Below, piece by piece: positions 61,267 to 64,000 of a DNA stretch of 64,000 nucleotides. Where the stretch lies: contig NZ_QAOJ01000012.1 of the NCBI RefSeq assembly GCF_003050835.1, forward strand, positions 1 to 64,000, written 5' to 3'. Under the pieces are notes generated by a model. It saw only the letters and a list, made by a program, of their open reading frames with translations, had not been told where the DNA came from and made no database searches. A program made the position numbers and the translations under genes. The DNA comes from Pseudomonas sp. GV071 (GTDB taxonomy: Bacteria; Pseudomonadota; Gammaproteobacteria; Pseudomonadales; Pseudomonadaceae). The stretch's first letter is position 1. Each line of letters opens with the position of its first letter.

Positions 61267-61880
61267 GGTTTACCGGTTACCTGGTCGATCAGCAGCTCCA
61301 GCTGCCGGGTGGTGTTACGGCATTGTTCGGCGTACTGGATATGGTGGGCCAGAAGCTCACGCTGGCTGAGCCCTGAGTCCAGTTGCGCAGCGGCACTGGC
61401 GGCGTTGGGCGGCGCAGCAGTTCCGCTGGAATCTGCGGGGTCAGGCAGGGCGGCGCCGCTGGCTTGGTCATAGATGTGCACCCAACCAACAGTGAACACA
61501 CAAGCAGGCAAAGGCTTGGCCGGCGCATCCAGCGCCTCGCGATACAGGTCGTTGACACGGGCAATCTCCCCGCTAAGGCGGTCAGTGGTTTGGCGGTTGT
61601 GGCGTTGTTGGCTGGCCAGTTCGGCGGCCAGGTCGTTGGCGCGTTGTTGCTCGCGCTGCAGGGTCTGGGTGGCCTGACTGTTTTGCACCATGGCGGCCTC
61701 GGCGCGCTCGGTCTCTTCGCGGCTGTGCTGCAGGCGCAACCCGGCCAACGCACCGTCGCCTTCGGCCTTGGCCTGGGCATAACCGCTCTGCCATTGCACC
61801 GCGCCGTAGCGCCACACCAACGCCGCCAGCACGGCGGCCAGCAGCAACGGCCACAGGGCTTTCCAGGCGGACAGGTTCAT
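61263..61880 (-). CDS. Inner-membrane spanin (Rz-like)
   Basis: The product has 205 residues from the ATG at 61880, which overlaps the lysozyme stop by four bases. A single N-terminal membrane helix (LWPLLLAAVLAALVWRYGAVQW) is followed by a long periplasmic coiled coil (EGDGALAGLRLQHSREETERAEAAMVQNSQATQTLQREQQRANDLAAELASQQRHNRQTTDRLSGEIARVNDLYREAL). A second gene for the Rz1 lipoprotein lies inside it in another frame (61289-61528). Confidence 0.88.
   Translation of the reverse strand: MNLSAWKALWPLLLAAVLAALVWRYGAVQWQSGYAQAKAEGDGALAGLRLQHSREETERAEAAMVQNSQATQTLQREQQRANDLAAELASQQRHNRQTTDRLSGEIARVNDLYREALDAPAKPLPACVFTVGWVHIYDQASGAALPDPADSSGTAAPPNAASAAAQLDSGLSQRELLAHHIQYAEQCRNTTRQLELLIDQVTGKP
61289..61528 (-). 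CDS. Outer-membrane spanin lipoprotein (Rz1-like), embedded
   Basis: A frame of 79 residues lies wholly within the Rz-like gene in another frame, starting at ATG 61528. It has a lipoprotein signal SLCLLVCSLLVGC with Cys17 and a Pro-rich mature part (KPAAPPC…RRPTPPVPL). Such nested Rz/Rz1 genes are the classic spanin pair that fuses inner and outer membranes at lysis. No annotation by length alone would catch it, since it is fully overlapped. Confidence 0.82.
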   Translation of the reverse strand: MRRPSLCLLVCSLLVGCTSMTKPAAPPCLTPQIPAELLRRPTPPVPLRNWTQGSASVSFWPTISSTPNNAVTPPGSWSC

Positions 61881-62380
61881 AGCTCGGCCTCGCACAGTTC
61901 GCGCTCTGCCGCACGGCGCCGTTCGAGCCCTCTCAGCACCTTGCCACCGGCACGGGTCCATGCCGAAAGCTGGCTACACGCCTGCGCCACGCGCCCGGCC
62001 TGCAGGTGCAACAACAAGGTGGAGTGGCGACCATTCTTCAGCCAGACAAAGCCGTCTTTGACCCCGGGCTTGCCGGGGCCGACGTTGTAGATAAACGATA
62101 GAAACGCCGCACTGCTGCGCGCACTCATGCCCGCCAGCACCTCGCCTGGCACCCAACGCAGCAAGATCGCTGCAGCCTGTTCCAGGCCCTCGCGGGTATG
62201 GGCATCGCACTGCGTGGCGGTGGCTACATCGCCAAGCTGCACGCCCTGGGTCCAGCCATCGCAGATGGTCGGGATGCCTACCGGGTCCAGGTAGGCGAAC
62301 AGGCTGCGCCCCTCGAAGTACAGAACGGTGGGCGTGGCCAAGGTGATGGCGGCAGCCATGAGCCGGGCTTTTACGCTCAT
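61877..62380 (-). CDS. Endolysin, glycoside hydrolase family 24 (SAR type)
   Basis: The product has 167 residues. The lysozyme core has the Glu23-(8)-Asp32-(5)-Thr arrangement in YFEGRSLFAYLDPVGIPTICDGWTQG and the later FLSFIYNVGPG segment. The N-terminus (MSVKARLMAAAITLATPTVLYF) is a weakly hydrophobic Ala/Thr-rich segment like signal-anchor-release domains (phage 21 R21, P1 Lyz). It begins the late lysis block; the gap upstream carries motif A and the Mor terminator. Confidence 0.88.
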   Translation of the reverse strand: MSVKARLMAAAITLATPTVLYFEGRSLFAYLDPVGIPTICDGWTQGVQLGDVATATQCDAHTREGLEQAAAILLRWVPGEVLAGMSARSSAAFLSFIYNVGPGKPGVKDGFVWLKNGRHSTLLLHLQAGRVAQACSQLSAWTRAGGKVLRGLERRRAAERELCEAEL

Positions 62381-62470
62381 TGCGTAATGCCCCTGGCGAG
62401 AAGTCGGTGGCCCGTGCGGCCGAAGGCGGGAGTATTCATGCCCCCAGGGTGCCGCGAGCGCGACTGGCCT

Positions 62471-62491
62471 GGAGTGTCAGCTGGACTTAAG
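62471..62491 (-). promoter_or_regulatory. Candidate late regulatory motif, copy A
   Basis: GGAGTGTCAG-CTGGACT-TAAG on the plus strand, that is CTTA-N7-CTGACACTCC with the genes, 90 bases before the endolysin ATG and directly after the Mor-gene terminator. It is the Plys-like position. Same arms and spacing as copies B and C. Confidence 0.7.
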
Positions 62492-62519
62492 AAAAAAGCC
62501 GCGCGCTAGCGAGGCTTTT
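62491..62519 (-). terminator. Terminator of the Mor-family gene
   Basis: On the minus strand AAAAGCCTCGCTAGCGCGCGGC ends in a TTTTTTC run. It starts 32 bases after the stop of the Mor-like gene. A new transcript for the lysis genes must therefore start downstream. Confidence 0.75.
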
Positions 62520-62550
62520 CAAAGGGGGATTTGTAGGGGCAGACGAGCGC

Positions 62551-62988
62551 TTAATGCACGCTGTTATTGCCGGTGCCGAACAGGTCCGGCTCGCGCTTGC
62601 GGTGCAGTGCCCGTTGCCGGGCGATGATGTCGTAGATGGTCTGGTTGGCCAGACGGTATTTGCGTACCAGGTCGGCCGGTTGTTTGCCGCCGTCGCGCCA
62701 GTCGCGGAAGATCGCGGCGTCGCGCATGGCACGTTTGAGGGTATCCCCTCGCGGCAGATAAACCACGCTGCCGCCCAGGGTGTCGCACAGGGCAAACACC
62801 ACATGACGGGCCAGGCTCGGCACGTTAGCTACATCGCCGAGCTCGCTGCGCAGCTTGGCTTCAGCGATTTCGACCATCTCTTTCAGGGTGCCTTCCCAGC
62901 GCGTCAGCACGGCCGGGTCGGTCATATGCGCCAGCACCTTGGCGGGGTCCAGTTTGTTGCTGTCATTGCTGAATAAAGGCTCGCTCAT
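62551..62988 (-). CDS. Mor-family transcription activator
   Basis: The product has 145 residues: LDPAKVLAHMTDPAVLTRWEGTLKEMVEIAEAKLRSELGDVANVPSLARHVVFALCDTLGGSVVYLPRGDTLKRAMRDAAIFRDWRDGGKQPADLVRKYRLANQTIYDIIARQRALHRKR. The C-terminal HTH (RKYRLANQTIYDIIARQR) and the GGSVVYLPRG beta element are the Mor/C signature. In Mu these dimeric activators switch on middle and late promoters. It precedes the lysis cassette as in Mu. Confidence 0.93.
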   Translation of the reverse strand: MSEPLFSNDSNKLDPAKVLAHMTDPAVLTRWEGTLKEMVEIAEAKLRSELGDVANVPSLARHVVFALCDTLGGSVVYLPRGDTLKRAMRDAAIFRDWRDGGKQPADLVRKYRLANQTIYDIIARQRALHRKREPDLFGTGNNSVH

Positions 62989-63160
62989 GCGGTGGTTCTC
63001 CCATTCGGTGATTCTCCCATGTGGCTCGTGCCCGGGCGGAACTGCGCACGCCGCGGCTATGTGGGCGCTGCTCGGCCGTCAGGGATCGGTGTTGGCTGCT
63101 CATCAGTACCGGGCCACCACGCCCGGTAGACCATCGCCGGCCAGGCCGGGATGGTTTCGC
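62989..63160. other. Gap upstream of the Mor-like gene
   Basis: 172 bp without a convincing gene. A 25-codon frame (63057-63134, MVYRAWWPG…) is possible but has no ribosome binding site. The Mor promoter should lie here. Confidence 0.4.
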
Positions 63161-63373
63161 TCAGTGCAACGTGGTTGAGACCGGCAGGCGGCTGCAACGT
63201 GGCACGGCATTGATGGCCTGCTGCATGGCGACCATGTCGAGCAGCGCCTGGCCCATGCTCAGTGCCCGGCTGGGAACCAGGCCGGCGGCTTCGCGCGGGC
63301 TGGCCTGCTGCAGGTCCAGGGAGGATGTAACACCCTGGCGCTGATCCTCTAACGTGATGGTGATTTTCGCCAC
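63161..63373 (-). CDS. Small phage protein of unknown function
   Basis: The product has 70 residues from GTG 63373 with AGGAGG four bases upstream. AKITITLEDQRQGVTSSLDLQQASPREAAGLVPSRALSMGQALLDMVAMQQAINAV. Helical and compact, no recognised family. The GTG start sits 8 bases after the upstream stop. Confidence 0.72.
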   Translation of the reverse strand: MAKITITLEDQRQGVTSSLDLQQASPREAAGLVPSRALSMGQALLDMVAMQQAINAVPRCSRLPVSTTLH

Positions 63374-63381
63374 GAAACCTC

Positions 63382-63780
63382 CTAGCGCTGCGTACGAAAA
63401 GTGATGTGGTAATCGCGGGCAACCTGACGCACGCGCTTCTCGCTGAGGCTGAGCTTTTGCGCGACCCACTTGGGCGACTTGCCCAAGGCCGCCGCAGCCA
63501 TTACGGCAGCGGCTTCGGAACGCAGTTCGGCCGGGGTTTTCTCCAGGGTTTGCGCGCCCACCAACGCCGCCGAGAAGAACTGCTGGCGGTACAGCGGCGA
63601 GCGCTCGGGGTTGATGACAAACACCGGCGCTTCGCTGCGCATCTGAAAGCCGACTTGCTCGATCTCGCCACCCTGGGCGAGAAACTCGCGGGTGGCCTGC
63701 TCGATGCGTTGATGCTCGGCCTGGTTGAGCCCGGCGTTCATCGACACCGCGGCGGGTTTAACAGAGTGATTCGTGTGCAT
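63382..63780 (-). CDS. Phage HTH-like regulatory protein, function unknown
   Basis: The product has 132 residues from the ATG at 63780, with GGGAG 7 bases upstream; a TTG two codons earlier is less likely. The C-terminal KSPKWVAQKLSLSEKRVRQVARDYHITFR reads as a helix-turn-helix. It sits upstream of the Mor-like gene in the early region. Possibly a regulator of the element; not identified. Confidence 0.72.
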   Translation of the reverse strand: MHTNHSVKPAAVSMNAGLNQAEHQRIEQATREFLAQGGEIEQVGFQMRSEAPVFVINPERSPLYRQQFFSAALVGAQTLEKTPAELRSEAAAVMAAAALGKSPKWVAQKLSLSEKRVRQVARDYHITFRTQR

Positions 63781-63782
63781 GT

Positions 63783-64000
63783 TCAAGCTCCCAATGCAGT
63801 GAAATGTGCGCCGTTGCGCGGGGTCAGGGTGTGGATATACGCAGCGATGGCCGCGCGCTGTTGCTGTTCGTTTTCGGCTTGGGTCAGGCCTGGAACCGTC
63901 AGGCCGTCCGGGCTGATCTGCGCGGTGGCGCTGATCACGCGGCGCAACGCTTCGCGCTCGCCTTCGGCAAGGGCGATGCAGCCCTCAGGCACGCTGTGCG
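63783..64000 (-). CDS. Partial phage early protein (5' end outside or uncertain)
   Basis: The frame is open from the window edge to a TGA at 63783. It would read …VPEGCIALAEGEREALRRVISATAQISPDGLTVPGLTQAENEQQQRAAIAAYIHTLTPRNGAHFTALGA. A GTG at 63992 is a possible start but upstream codons are also open. Function unknown. Confidence 0.55.
   Translation of the reverse strand, partial: HSVPEGCIALAEGEREALRRVISATAQISPDGLTVPGLTQAENEQQQRAAIAAYIHTLTPRNGAHFTALGA

Larger units (their letters stand above)
48918..64000 (-). mobile_element. Mu-derived tailocin / headless prophage module (partial, continues beyond window)
   Basis: About 15 kb of minus-strand genes follow the phage Mu order, with start/stop overlaps at most junctions. 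Regulatory genes and a Mor-family activator come first, then endolysin, Rz/Rz1 and a DUF2730-like protein, then gp36, gp37, gp38, sheath (L), tube (M), tail chaperone, tape measure, N, P, gpV (gp45), gp46, gp47, gp48, fibre and fibre assembly. The Mu block from small terminase to major capsid (about gp26-gp35) is missing between the DUF2730-like gene and gp36. Contractile tail plus lysis plus fibre without head genes fits an R-type tailocin. The transposase end, if any, is outside the window. Confidence 0.85.

Noticed and set aside
63057..63134. Small frame MVYRAWWPG… upstream of the Mor-like gene
   Set aside because: Codon choice is plausible but there is no ribosome binding site and the frame is only 25 codons.

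Overview
The window is a chromosomal segment of a Pseudomonas, most likely of the fluorescens/putida lineage. Three things point there. The housekeeping order (tpiA-secG-tRNA-Leu-rimP-nusA-infB-rbfA-truB-rpsO-pnp, grpE-dnaK-dnaJ-dapB-carA-carB-greA, recN/fur/bamE) and the protein sequences are typical. Palindromic REP-type repeats with a GGAGCGGCTTTAGCCGCG core recur between genes. The DNA is GC-rich with GC-ending codons. These attributions come from sequence recognition, not a database search.

Layout. 1-9.3 kb: the end of a thiolase, a class I SAM-dependent RNA methyltransferase bracketed by REP doublets, a large DUF748/AsmA-like envelope protein, two tandem DUF2845 secreted proteins, a rhomboid protease flanked by two inverted copies of a larger repeat, and CsbD, BON-domain and zinc-finger membrane proteins. 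9.4-24.7 kb, all minus strand: the transcription/translation cluster from rlmE-ftsH-folP-glmM-tpiA-secG-tRNA-Leu through rimP-nusA-infB-rbfA-truB-rpsO-pnp. Three terminator-like hairpins lie between the tRNA and rimP. 24.8-35.3 kb: yhbY (+), then greA-carB-carA, dapB, dnaJ, dnaK and grpE on the minus strand. A leader peptide and terminator precede carA, and a sigma-32 promoter precedes grpE. 35.4-41.2 kb: recN with a LexA box, fur, bamE, an RnfH-like protein, ratA, a sodium-dependent transporter and smpB. 41.2-48.2 kb: a lactate utilisation locus, lldR divergent from lldP-lldD-dld, with a perfect LldR-type operator in between.

48.9-64.0 kb, entirely on the minus strand and running past the window edge: a contractile-tail module collinear with phage Mu. 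Reading 5'->3' it has early/regulatory genes, a Mor-family activator, an endolysin, Rz/Rz1 spanins and a DUF2730-like protein. It then goes directly to Mu gp36-, gp37- and gp38-like proteins, sheath, tube, tail assembly chaperone with a programmed -1 frameshift, tape measure, gpN, gpP, gpV, gp46, gp47, gp48, tail fibre and fibre assembly protein. The whole Mu head block (terminase, portal, protease/scaffold, capsid) is absent at the expected place. I therefore read it as a Mu-derived R-type tailocin (phage-tail bacteriocin) rather than an intact prophage. A 21-bp motif (GGAGTKTCAG-N7-TAAG on the + strand) occurs in three of its intergenic gaps: before the lysis cassette, before the gp36-like gene and before the gp46-like gene. 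These positions resemble the Mu late promoters Plys, PI and PP, so the motif is a strong candidate for the Mor-type activator's regulon signal.
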